Assembly: GCA_052161625.1 (NCBI GenBank)
Contig: CP197412.1
Length of the DNA: 64,000 nucleotides
Origin: JBKCUI01 sp052161625
Lineage (GTDB): Bacteria; Planctomycetota; Planctomycetia; Pirellulales; Pirellulaceae
Direction: 5' to 3' (one strand)
The position numbers were made by a program, and so were the translations under genes. Shown piece by piece: positions 43,880 to 52,381 of this stretch. Numbering within the stretch: position 1 is the stretch's first letter; each line of letters begins with the position of its first letter. The notes under the pieces are model-generated. The model made no database searches, was not told the origin of the DNA, and saw only the letters and a program-made list of their open reading frames with translations.

Positions 43880-44953
43880 ATGCCAGCTTTGCGTCTAGCG
43901 AATTCCATTCGAGTGCTTGCGACAAGTGGGCTTGCCGTCGTTTTGGCTTGTTCGACAGCGCAGGCTCAGGGGTTGCGGCAAGAAGCCGAGATTGCGATTC
44001 CCGTCGGAAACTCGACCCGGGAAGCGCGGGATCAAGCGATACGATCGCTACCGTATCCACAGCTGACGCCGGCTGCTTCGTCGAAGATCCGAGAGGTCGT
44101 CGATCACGCTAGTTACTTCCGACGGCTCCCATCGCAAACGGTGGAATGCGACCCAGAAATGTTTTCGTTCTTGGTTCGCAACCCGGAAGTGATTGTGAAC
44201 ATATGGGACGTGATGGGTATCACCCGTGTCTCCTTGCAGCGATTGGGTCAGTACCAGCTGGCAGGGGACGATGGTTCGGGAACGACCTGCAAAATGGATC
44301 TCATTTTCGGGAACGATACCACGCACATTTATCATGTGACCGGCGGCTACAAAGGAAACATGTGGCCGAAAGAGTTGCATGGGCAAAGCGTCGTGGTCCT
44401 CCATCACAAAGCGTTGCCTGCATCCAGCGGAGTTCCGCAAATGTCGGTCACGATGGACGTATTTTTGAAGCTCGAGAATCTCGGAGCGGATTTGGTCGTT
44501 CGAACCCTTGGGCCCTTGGTCAATAAGAGCGCGGACTACAACTTTGTGGAGTGCGTGGCGTTCGTAGGGCAAGTGTCCCAGGTAGCTCTTAACAATCCGA
44601 TTGGTCTACAGAATTTGGCCTCGCGTTTGGACTCCATCGATCCACGCGTGCGAGATCAGTTTGTCAGCACGGCCAAAGCGATGGCGAGCAAATACCCTGC
44701 GCGAGGGCAACGTCCTCTCGTGATCGGATCCACACCAGGCGGTTATAGCGTCGAAGAGGTGTTCGAAGTAGAATCCGAACTTGTTGCATCGGTGGTTCCG
44801 CCACCGGATGCCATACTGACATCCTCCGATGCGGCATCGAGACCGATATCCACTCGAAGACCTCCGAGCGGTCCCAATCGCTCGGAGAGTGAGAATCGCG
44901 AGGGTAGCAGCGATTCACCCACCCTCCAAAAACTACGTCGCATCAGTCCTTGA
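43880..44953 (+). CDS. Exported hypothetical protein
   Basis: 357 residues with a signal peptide ending in ACSTAQAQ (about 1-29). The central region (about 75-260) is conserved-looking, with VECDPEMFSFLVRNPEVIVNIW, GSGTTCKMDLIFGNDTTHIYHVTGGYKG and LNNPIGLQNLASRLDSIDP; the C-terminal 70 residues are Pro/Ser/Arg-rich and probably disordered. No family is recognised. It follows the TPR gene by 136 bases and precedes the pyrophosphatase gene by 41 bases on the same strand. Confidence 0.7.
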   Translation: MPALRLANSIRVLATSGLAVVLACSTAQAQGLRQEAEIAIPVGNSTREARDQAIRSLPYPQLTPAASSKIREVVDHASYFRRLPSQTVECDPEMFSFLVRNPEVIVNIWDVMGITRVSLQRLGQYQLAGDDGSGTTCKMDLIFGNDTTHIYHVTGGYKGNMWPKELHGQSVVVLHHKALPASSGVPQMSVTMDVFLKLENLGADLVVRTLGPLVNKSADYNFVECVAFVGQVSQVALNNPIGLQNLASRLDSIDPRVRDQFVSTAKAMASKYPARGQRPLVIGSTPGGYSVEEVFEVESELVASVVPPPDAILTSSDAASRPISTRRPPSGPNRSESENREGSSDSPTLQKLRRISP

Positions 44954-44994
44954 TCGGTCGCCGTCCATCGAGAACCTGCGACACGACAATCGAG

Positions 44995-45654
44995 ATGGCA
45001 TACTCTCTTAGCGATCTATTGCAGCACCGGTTGCTGTTTCTCGGGACCAACAACAAGAAAAAAATCCTCGAACTCGAAACCGAACTTCGACCGCGTGGAT
45101 TCGAGATCCGTTGTCCCAAAGACTTTGAAGACCACTTTGATGTCGATGAAACCGGATCGACGTTTATCGAGAACGCTCGCATCAAGGCGATCGCGCAAGC
45201 GAGGCACCGAGGTATCTGGTCCATCGGCGAAGACAGCGGGCTGTGCGTCGTCGCACTCGATGGCGAACCAGGTATCTACTCCGCTCGTTTCAGCGGTGCG
45301 GGAGCCACCGACGCGTCGAACAACTCGTTGCTCCTGGAACGCATGAAAGATGTCCCCGCTGCGAAGCGGCATGCCTACTATGTTTCGACCATCGCGCTCT
45401 CCGACCCCGATGGAGTGGTTCATCTGGAGTCGAGCGGTGAATGTTGGGGATGCGTTTTAACAGAACCGAGAGGCCAAGGCGGGTTCGGATACGATCCTCT
45501 CTTCGAGATCGCCGAGTACCATCAGACCTTCGCAGAATTGGGAGTGGGAGTGAAACGTGCGATCAGCCATCGGGCACGGTCGCTTCGCTCGTTCCTCCGA
45601 CAACTGGACATGGCTCTGTTGATGCAGCTTCGATCTGAGAAGCAGCATGGTTGA
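44995..45654 (+). CDS. rdgB: Non-canonical purine NTP pyrophosphatase (RdgB/HAM1 family)
   Basis: 219 residues from the ATG at 44995. The family signatures are clear: FLGTNNKKKILELE near the N-terminus, GSTFIENARIKA, EDSGLCVVALDGEPGIYSARFSG with the metal-binding acids, RGQGGFGYDPLF and SHRARSL. The enzyme hydrolyses ITP, dITP and XTP to monophosphates in the cytoplasm, keeping damaged purines out of DNA and RNA. The TSUP transporter gene overlaps its last eight bases. The symbol follows the E. coli member; orthology is by family. Confidence 0.95.
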   Translation: MAYSLSDLLQHRLLFLGTNNKKKILELETELRPRGFEIRCPKDFEDHFDVDETGSTFIENARIKAIAQARHRGIWSIGEDSGLCVVALDGEPGIYSARFSGAGATDASNNSLLLERMKDVPAAKRHAYYVSTIALSDPDGVVHLESSGECWGCVLTEPRGQGGFGYDPLFEIAEYHQTFAELGVGVKRAISHRARSLRSFLRQLDMALLMQLRSEKQHG

Positions 45655-46387
45655 CCAGCCTTGGCAATGGGCGCTCCTCGCGATTGCTGCGATGGGCATC
45701 GGCATTACGAAAAGCGGCTTTGCGGGCGTCAGCATGGTCCACGTGCTGATCTTCGCCCATCTCTTCGGCGCGAGAGAGTCGACAGGACTGGTGCTCCCTC
45801 TGCTGATCGCGGGGGACCTGTTCGCCATGTGGACCTACGGAAAGCACGCGAAGTGGAGCTTCATCCGGAAAATGCTTCCTCCAGCATTGGCTGGCATTCT
45901 CCTCGGCGCCTGGATGATGACTTGGCTTCCCGAATCCGTTTATAAGCCTTTGATCGGGGTGATCATTCTCGGCTTGGTCGGTCTCCAAATCGTCCGTATC
46001 TGGAAAGGGGAGTGGCTGGAGTCGGTTCCCCATAGCGCGTGGTTCGCCTGGAGCATGGGAATTCTGGCCGGTGCTACCACGATGCTCGCCAATGCGGCTG
46101 GACCTGTCTTCGGTCTCTATCTTCTCGCGATTGGACTGCCCAAAATGGAGTTTGTGGGAACGGCCGCTTGGTTCTTCCTGCTGATCAACGTGATCAAACT
46201 CCCTTTCAGCTGGGGGCTTGGACTGATCCGGGTCGATACGTTGTGGCTGAATGCGATTCTTCTACCAGTCGTCGCTGTCGGACTCGTTTTGGGCAAGTTA
46301 TTGCTGAAAAGGGTTTCGCAGCGGATCTTTGATAGCATCATTCTGTTGCTAACCGCCGTTGCTGCCCTTCGCATGCTGCTAAACTGA
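45647..46387 (+). CDS. TSUP (TauE/SafE) family transporter
   Basis: 246 residues with about seven or eight membrane helices and the family pattern of two repeats beginning WALLAIAAMGIGITKSGFAGVSMVHV and WFAWSMGILAGATTMLANAAGPVFGLY. TSUP proteins export or import sulfite, sulfoacetate or related organosulfur anions, coupled to protons. Overlap with the pyrophosphatase gene by eight bases suggests a shared transcript. In a genome segment with a sulfatase, sulfur anion transport is plausible, but the substrate is unproven. Confidence 0.9.
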   Translation: MVDQPWQWALLAIAAMGIGITKSGFAGVSMVHVLIFAHLFGARESTGLVLPLLIAGDLFAMWTYGKHAKWSFIRKMLPPALAGILLGAWMMTWLPESVYKPLIGVIILGLVGLQIVRIWKGEWLESVPHSAWFAWSMGILAGATTMLANAAGPVFGLYLLAIGLPKMEFVGTAAWFFLLINVIKLPFSWGLGLIRVDTLWLNAILLPVVAVGLVLGKLLLKRVSQRIFDSIILLLTAVAALRMLLN

Positions 46388-46479
46388 CGGACGTCGCGAG
46401 AATCCATCTTGTGCTAGCGATCTCATCCTGCTAATCGACAGATTATTCCTGTCCGGCGAACCACTGCGGGGAAGTGTCG

Positions 46480-49400
46480 ATGCGTTTTTTGAATAGTTCC
46501 AACCTCCTATGCTTGTTGCTCGCCCTCACTCTCAGTCCATGGGCTCAAGGGCAGACGCCTAGGTATCCCGATTTCACCGGCCCCCAAAGCGAAGCCGCGC
46601 GGCGCGCGGAGGCGATTCGCTCTGTCGGGGAGCATGCAATACGCGATCTCGCAACACTTCCTGAGAGTCTCCCACAGCTCGTGGAAGCGTTGAACGACGA
46701 GAGCAAGGAGGTCCGCTTCGCTGCAGCCAAGGCGATTGGAAATTCTGCAGCCAAGATAGATCGGATCCGCTTTTCAAGTCGAACGATGCCCAAATGGGAG
46801 GATCTCGCTCCGCTCTACCGCTTTGCATCCGCTCGATTGGATTCCATTGGTACGTATGCCCGCATCCAACGACAAATCGATGCCTTCATCGATCGAAACG
46901 AACAGTTGCACCTTGCGGGGACTCAAAATCTCCCGCGAAGGGTCTACGGGGCGAATCGGCCTGCGATCAGCGACGCGACACAACAGTTCCTGGATGATTT
47001 CTTTCGAATCGAAGAGGATCAACTCGTCGAGATGTGGCGTTTTGCCAATCGCCATCTACCAGCACTCTCCTCGGCTGACCGTCAGCGAGCCATCGAAGAA
47101 CTCTTGACGACGGCCTCCCCGCGATGGTTCGAGTTCATGCTCCTCCTGTCGGATCGCTATGACGATGATGTATTGACTGCGGTATTGATCCAAGACCAAA
47201 AGGAATTCGATTCGAATCAAGCCTTCCTGTTGACCGTAGCGAAGCCCCAAGGAGAAGCGGTTCGCAGAGCGCTCGCGTCGATTGCTTGCAATTCAGCCCG
47301 CAGCGAGGAAGACCGCTTGCTGGCTTTGACATCTCTGGCTCAAAGCCCCACATGCGAGCCGCAAATCCTTTCGCAGATCATTCGATTCACCCTGCAGCAA
47401 CGGTCTCCCTCGCGTTGGACGGAGTTGTTTACTCTCCTCACCAAGAACCGGGATCGGATAAGCGAATCAGAGAGACTGGCCGTCAAACGCTATGGACTGG
47501 CCTTCCTCGAAAGCGATCGCGAGGATAGCTGGAGAAGAGGGGAATTGGTTCATGCGTTAAGCGAGTACTTGCCAGGCGATGCCGACGTACTCCGGGCGAT
47601 CGAAAGTCTCCTGATGCAGGAGGAGGCCGATAGCGATTCCCTCGTCATGGAGGCCTTGGCCGCCTGCTCCTACCATGGGGAAGCTTGCTCGAGAATCGCC
47701 CCACGTCTCGTGGAGTTAGTTTCAGCGACGGATAGCGGCGTACGCGAGCTCTCCCTAGCAGCCTTGCGCAATGTGAAGGAGCTCGGCGAAGGAGAAATCT
47801 CGGTCATCGTATCGATTCTTTGTAACAAACAAGAATCTGCAGACGCAAAACTCCATGCCGCGAGGATTTTGAAAGCCAACCCGAATTTGGCTAGCACGAG
47901 ACTGCGGGAGGCGATCCTTCGAGAACTTCATGCCGAAGCGGAAAGCCGCTGCATTGTCGATCTGCTCCGCGCATGCGAAATCGTCGGCGTTCGCGATGAG
48001 CAGCTCGATAGTCTCTGCAGTCGGATCGCGAACGACTCGTCGTATTGGCTGGAGGAACGGCTCGCTGCTTACCAGGCTCGAGGACTTTGTTCCGTCGATT
48101 CGATTGCAGTTGTGAACGACATGATGAATGTCATCAACGCAGAAGACGAAGTCCCTCAGATCAAAGCGGCAGCTTTGCATACGCTCGCGCACGCGACCGG
48201 AAGCTGTGCCATTCCAGTTCTCTCGGAATATACGCATGTGGAGGACGAGTTGCTGGCATGCGCTGCTCGCTATGGCTATCACTTGGCGGGAGAAACCAAC
48301 ACCGCAATCCATCTCTTGTTGGCTATGGTTCCAAGCGAAAAGCTCGACGATTCGATCGAGAACATCGCTCGAGAGATCGGAGAACCTGGCCGCAAAGCCC
48401 TTCGAGAAACCTTGGAATCCAAGACAGCCTCCCTCCCTCAACGATTGATCGCCTTTCGAACTTTGGTGGGAATGCCCGCGGCTGATTGGAATGATCTTTT
48501 AAAACATGTGTCTGGCGATGAAGAAGGAAAGGCATTTGAAAAATCCCTTCGCATGGCGTGGAATTTCGATGATTCGATCGTTCCCGCTCTCTTTACCAGG
48601 ATCGAGCAATCTCCAACGAATTCACCAATCGCATTGCAAGCGTGGCGATTGGTCGATGACTTCACCAGCGGTCTCGGAGCTGGAGGAGACGAGACAGAAG
48701 GGATGTCGTCAGCCATGCGGCAAGCCATCGTCTTTTCGGCTCGTGCTCCCGACGCGGAAGAGGCCGTCGTCGGAGCGCCAAAGTCCGCTGCCGAAGCCGT
48801 CGCCACCGCTCCACCACCGACCGAAAAGGGGCTGACAGATCGAGCCGTACCTGCGCCGCTTCCCCCTCTCTCGGCCGTTGATCGCGAGGCAGGCATCTCG
48901 CGACGAGTCGATGTGTTCTACGGTACCAACCGCGCATTGAAACTGATCTCGCAGTTCAGTCATGCGTTGCGATGGAGTTTGTTTGCGATCGCCGTTCTCT
49001 GTCTTGTCATCTGCTTGGTAGCCTTTGCGTGGCAACGAGCAACTCGCTACGCGCTCACAGCGTTGGTCGGTTTGGCCGGGGTCGTGTTTCTCGCGCAAGA
49101 CACGTTGGACGGGTCCGCTTGGTTTCTGCAGTCACCAACCCTGTACAGCGGGGACTATGCGGACGAAGTGAAGTTCGGCGTCTGCCAAGTCACCATCCCA
49201 GAAACACACGTCCCAGGACAACTGGAATCCCCTTCGCTCTTCCTGCGATTCGAAGTGAAAGAGAATCCCTCGCAGCACATCATTCTCGCGAAGACGGAGC
49301 AATTGGAGCGAGATGAATTTTTTGAGAAGCTTCACGCGAACATGGATCAAACCGGCAAGAATCTGCTGGTGTTCATCCATGGCTACAACGTTTCCTTTGA

Positions 49401-50067
49401 AGATGCCGCGCGACGCACCGCCCAGATGGCGGTCGATCTTCAGTTTCAGGGAGCTCCCGTGTTCTATAGCTGGCCCTCGCACAACGATTGGTATCGGTAC
49501 CCCGACGATGCGTTGAACATCCAAGCCAGCGTGGGTCAGATACGCGCCTTTCTCGAACAAATCGCTCGGGACTCCGGTGCAGAGGCTATCCATCTCGTCG
49601 CCCACAGTATGGGGAACGTCGGATTGACCCAAGCACTTGCAAAGCTGGAAAGCGACGGCCCGTTGTTCCATCAAGTCATCTTGGCCGCTCCCGACATCGA
49701 TGCAGGGGTCTTCCGAGAGCAAATCGCCCCTCGAATCACCAGCAAAGCGAAACGCGTCACACTGTATACCTCGCAAACCGATCTCGCCCTGCTCGCATCC
49801 AGATACTTCAATCAAGGCCAGCGGGTTGGGGATTCCAGCCACGGTGTGGTCGTGTTTCCCGGTATCGAGACCATCGATGCGACCTCGATCGACTCCAGTC
49901 TTTTGGGGCATTCGTACTATGGTAGTAGCGTGAACGTGCTCGAGGATATCGCGAACTTGCTCAAGGATCTCCCGATCAACAATCGAAACTATTTGGAAAT
50001 GCAAGCGAACCAAAACCCGCCCTATTGGTCGTTTGCTCCCAGGTATCGAATGGCCGCTCGGGAGTAG
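46480..50067 (+). CDS. HEAT-repeat protein fused to a DUF900-type alpha/beta hydrolase
   Basis: 1195 residues from the ATG at 46480 (GTG at 46474 is also possible). A signal peptide (about 1-25, LLCLLLALTLSPWAQG) precedes a long alpha-helical region (about 35-780) with HEAT-like units such as LPQLVEALNDESKEVRFAAAKAIG. A short hydrophobic region (about 828-870) has two likely membrane helices (LRWSLFAIAVLCLVICLVAF and YALTALVGLAGVVFLA). The C-terminal domain (about 805-815 and 880-1190) starts with VFYGTNR and has the DUF900 hydrolase motifs FIHGYNVSFEDAARR (oxyanion region), the nucleophile Ser1043 in AHSMGN, and a late GHSYYG with a possible catalytic His. The hydrolase would face one side of the membrane. 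Substrate unknown. Confidence 0.82.
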   Translation: MRFLNSSNLLCLLLALTLSPWAQGQTPRYPDFTGPQSEAARRAEAIRSVGEHAIRDLATLPESLPQLVEALNDESKEVRFAAAKAIGNSAAKIDRIRFSSRTMPKWEDLAPLYRFASARLDSIGTYARIQRQIDAFIDRNEQLHLAGTQNLPRRVYGANRPAISDATQQFLDDFFRIEEDQLVEMWRFANRHLPALSSADRQRAIEELLTTASPRWFEFMLLLSDRYDDDVLTAVLIQDQKEFDSNQAFLLTVAKPQGEAVRRALASIACNSARSEEDRLLALTSLAQSPTCEPQILSQIIRFTLQQRSPSRWTELFTLLTKNRDRISESERLAVKRYGLAFLESDREDSWRRGELVHALSEYLPGDADVLRAIESLLMQEEADSDSLVMEALAACSYHGEACSRIAPRLVELVSATDSGVRELSLAALRNVKELGEGEISVIVSILCNKQESADAKLHAARILKANPNLASTRLREAILRELHAEAESRCIVDLLRACEIVGVRDEQLDSLCSRIANDSSYWLEERLAAYQARGLCSVDSIAVVNDMMNVINAEDEVPQIKAAALHTLAHATGSCAIPVLSEYTHVEDELLACAARYGYHLAGETNTAIHLLLAMVPSEKLDDSIENIAREIGEPGRKALRETLESKTASLPQRLIAFRTLVGMPAADWNDLLKHVSGDEEGKAFEKSLRMAWNFDDSIVPALFTRIEQSPTNSPIALQAWRLVDDFTSGLGAGGDETEGMSSAMRQAIVFSARAPDAEEAVVGAPKSAAEAVATAPPPTEKGLTDRAVPAPLPPLSAVDREAGISRRVDVFYGTNRALKLISQFSHALRWSLFAIAVLCLVICLVAFAWQRATRYALTALVGLAGVVFLAQDTLDGSAWFLQSPTLYSGDYADEVKFGVCQVTIPETHVPGQLESPSLFLRFEVKENPSQHIILAKTEQLERDEFFEKLHANMDQTGKNLLVFIHGYNVSFEDAARRTAQMAVDLQFQGAPVFYSWPSHNDWYRYPDDALNIQASVGQIRAFLEQIARDSGAEAIHLVAHSMGNVGLTQALAKLESDGPLFHQVILAAPDIDAGVFREQIAPRITSKAKRVTLYTSQTDLALLASRYFNQGQRVGDSSHGVVVFPGIETIDATSIDSSLLGHSYYGSSVNVLEDIANLLKDLPINNRNYLEMQANQNPPYWSFAPRYRMAARE

Positions 50068-50150
50068 GAATCTACATTTCTTTTGAACAGGGCCGTACGT
50101 ATAATCGGCTCCATCCTCCTCGTATTTATTCACCTTGTGCAGCCTTACTA

Positions 50151-51119
50151 GTGTCCTCGCTTCTCACTCCCACGAACGCTTCGAACTCTCCTGACAGCAC
50201 CGCTGGCAATGCGGTGCTCAGGGTTGATGGTATCCGTAAGAAGTTCGGTGCAACCGAAGCGCTCCGCGGTCTCTCGTTTGAGGTACTGCAAGGGGAAAGG
50301 TTGGCATTGCTCGGTCCCAATGGAGCGGGAAAAACCACTCTCATCCGCACGATCTGCGGACGCGTTCGCCCCGACAGCGGATCGGTCACACTCTTGGGCA
50401 AACCGATCCATTCCCCAAATGCCTTGCTACATCTAGGGGTCATCCCACAGGAGTTGGCGATCTATCCGGATTTGACCGCCAAAGAGAATCTCGAATGCTT
50501 TGGTCGGTTGCATGGCCTACGCTCCGGCAGTCTGCGCGAACGGGTGGCGTGGGCATTGGAGTGGATTGGTCTGACCGACCGCGCCAACGATCTGACCCGT
50601 ACCTTCTCCGGCGGGATGAAAAGGCGTGTTAACATCGCCTGCGGTGTTTTGCATCGCCCTCGCGTGCTGCTATTGGACGAACCAACGGTCGGTGTCGATC
50701 CACAAAGCCGACAACGCATTTTTGACATGCTGGACGAGCTGCATGTCGCCGGAACAAGCATCGTACTGACCACCCACCACTTGGAAGAAGCAGAGCAGCG
50801 CAGCGATCGCATCGTCATTGTCGATCACGGACAAGTCATCGCCGAAGGTACGATTCAATCCCTTTTGGAGTCCACCATCGGCTCAGATCGCTTGGTCAGC
50901 ATTTCGATCGAAGGATTGATGGTCACCACACCAAAGGGACTTCGCTGGGACTCCAAAACCGAACGCTTTCACGCATACATCGGAAACGTTGCCGAAGAAT
51001 TGCCCGAGTTGTTGCAAAACATTCAGCGACTCGGAGGGACTTTGAAGGACCTTGATGTCCATCAACCTAATCTTCACGATGTCTTTTTGCATTTGACTGG
51101 CAAGGAGCTTCGGGAATGA
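50151..51119 (+). CDS. ABC transporter ATP-binding protein
   Basis: From a GTG at 50151 the protein has 322 residues; the open frame reaches 50025, inside the previous gene, and no start has a good ribosome binding site. Walker A LLGPNGAGKTTL, a Q-loop (GVIPQELAIYP), signature FSGGMKRRVNIA, Walker B LLLDEPTVGVDPQSRQ and H-loop (VLTTHHLEE) are all present. The C-terminal 90 residues are those of drug/antibiotic-type exporters (DrrA/NatA-like). It overlaps the permease gene by four bases (ATGA). Exported substrate unknown. Confidence 0.93.
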   Translation: MSSLLTPTNASNSPDSTAGNAVLRVDGIRKKFGATEALRGLSFEVLQGERLALLGPNGAGKTTLIRTICGRVRPDSGSVTLLGKPIHSPNALLHLGVIPQELAIYPDLTAKENLECFGRLHGLRSGSLRERVAWALEWIGLTDRANDLTRTFSGGMKRRVNIACGVLHRPRVLLLDEPTVGVDPQSRQRIFDMLDELHVAGTSIVLTTHHLEEAEQRSDRIVIVDHGQVIAEGTIQSLLESTIGSDRLVSISIEGLMVTTPKGLRWDSKTERFHAYIGNVAEELPELLQNIQRLGGTLKDLDVHQPNLHDVFLHLTGKELRE

Positions 51120-52381
51120 TCTGGACCGTCGTGCAAACCAGTTGGCGACGGTTGAAGAACAATCGCTCCGAAATGGTGCTGACCTTCATTGTCCCCATTC
51201 TGTTCTTTAGTATCTTCGCACTGATTTTCGGCTCGAGAGACTCGTCATCCTCGACCCCGAAGATCAAGATCGCGATTTGCGATGAGTCCGGTTCCTATTT
51301 GACTCAAAAAGCGATCGACGAACTGCAACAACAAAAGTCCTTGCGAATCACGCAGGACGTAGATGAAGCTGGAACGCTCAAGCGGATTGATCGCGCTGCG
51401 ACCGAAGAACTAGTGCGACGCGGCATGGTTTCCGCTGCCGTTGTGTTCTCGAAAGGTTCAAATCAAACCGATGCACCGAAGATCGAGGTGTTGACCGACT
51501 CGTTCGATCAAGTGGCATCGCAAGTCTTGGTTGCGATCGTTCAGAAGTCCGTATTCACGGCCCAAAGCAAATCCATTCCATCGCCGAGTCGCGCCGAATC
51601 TCCTCCAATAGGACCGCTGACGAACGGGTCGCTACCAAATGGAGCCCTTCCCGTTGGGACCAGAACCAGCGGAGTCATACCCGCATCCTATACCCCCGCT
51701 GCAAATGAAATTGCTTCCTCCAGTCCGATGGGAATGCCGGTCATCGAAAGCGTCGACTTGATCGGTGGCAACAAAACCAACCCGGTGATCGCGATGTATG
51801 CCGCGGGAATCGCGGTGATGTTTCTCCTGTTCAGCGCGACGACCGCCAGCGGTTCGCTACTGGAAGAGCGAGAGAATTCGACCCTCGATCGTCTGCTCTG
51901 CAGCCGATTGACCATGGACCAACTCCTGATGGGCAAGTGGGCGTATTTGACGATTGTTGGGTGCATCCAAATGTTTTTGATGTTTCTTTGGGGTTCGATC
52001 GTGTTTCGAATTGAACTCTGGCGGCATTTCGATGGATTCGCTGCCATGACTCTCGTCACCGCCGGAGCCGCATCGAGCTTTGCACTGTTGCTCGCCTCCT
52101 TATGCAAGTCGCGAACACAATTGGGATGGATGTCGACGATTGTTATTTTGAGTATGAGCGCGCTGGGTGGGAGCATGGTACCTCGCTATCTGATGAGCGA
52201 GTCGATGCAACGAGTCGGAATGGCGACTTTCAACGCTTGGGCTTTGGAGGGCTTTAACAAAGTCTTTTGGAGAGAGCTTTCACTGGAGGAGATTGGATTG
52301 GAGCTGGGAGTGCTCACCGGATGCGCGGCGGTATTCATCGTGCTCGCGCGACTCTTCGCTGTTCGCTGGGAACGTTCATGA
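51116..52381 (+). CDS. ABC-2 type transporter permease
   Basis: 421 residues. A first membrane helix (about 21-40, EMVLTFIVPILFFSIFALIF) is followed by a large extracytoplasmic domain with a Pro/Ser/Asn-rich stretch (about 145-200), then five more helices (VIAMYAAGIAVMFLLFSATT, WAYLTIVGCIQMFLMFLWGSI, AMTLVTAGAASSFALLLASL, STIVILSMSALGGSMV, GVLTGCAAVFIVLARLF). The helix arrangement and LLEERENSTLDRLLCSRL motif are typical of ABC-2 permeases. It overlaps both neighbours by four bases: the ATPase upstream and the helicase downstream. Confidence 0.92.
   Translation: MIWTVVQTSWRRLKNNRSEMVLTFIVPILFFSIFALIFGSRDSSSSTPKIKIAICDESGSYLTQKAIDELQQQKSLRITQDVDEAGTLKRIDRAATEELVRRGMVSAAVVFSKGSNQTDAPKIEVLTDSFDQVASQVLVAIVQKSVFTAQSKSIPSPSRAESPPIGPLTNGSLPNGALPVGTRTSGVIPASYTPAANEIASSSPMGMPVIESVDLIGGNKTNPVIAMYAAGIAVMFLLFSATTASGSLLEERENSTLDRLLCSRLTMDQLLMGKWAYLTIVGCIQMFLMFLWGSIVFRIELWRHFDGFAAMTLVTAGAASSFALLLASLCKSRTQLGWMSTIVILSMSALGGSMVPRYLMSESMQRVGMATFNAWALEGFNKVFWRELSLEEIGLELGVLTGCAAVFIVLARLFAVRWERS

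Noticed and set aside
49132..50133. A 333-codon open frame antisense to the HEAT/hydrolase gene
   Set aside because: It mirrors the hydrolase domain codons on the other strand and carries no domain of its own.
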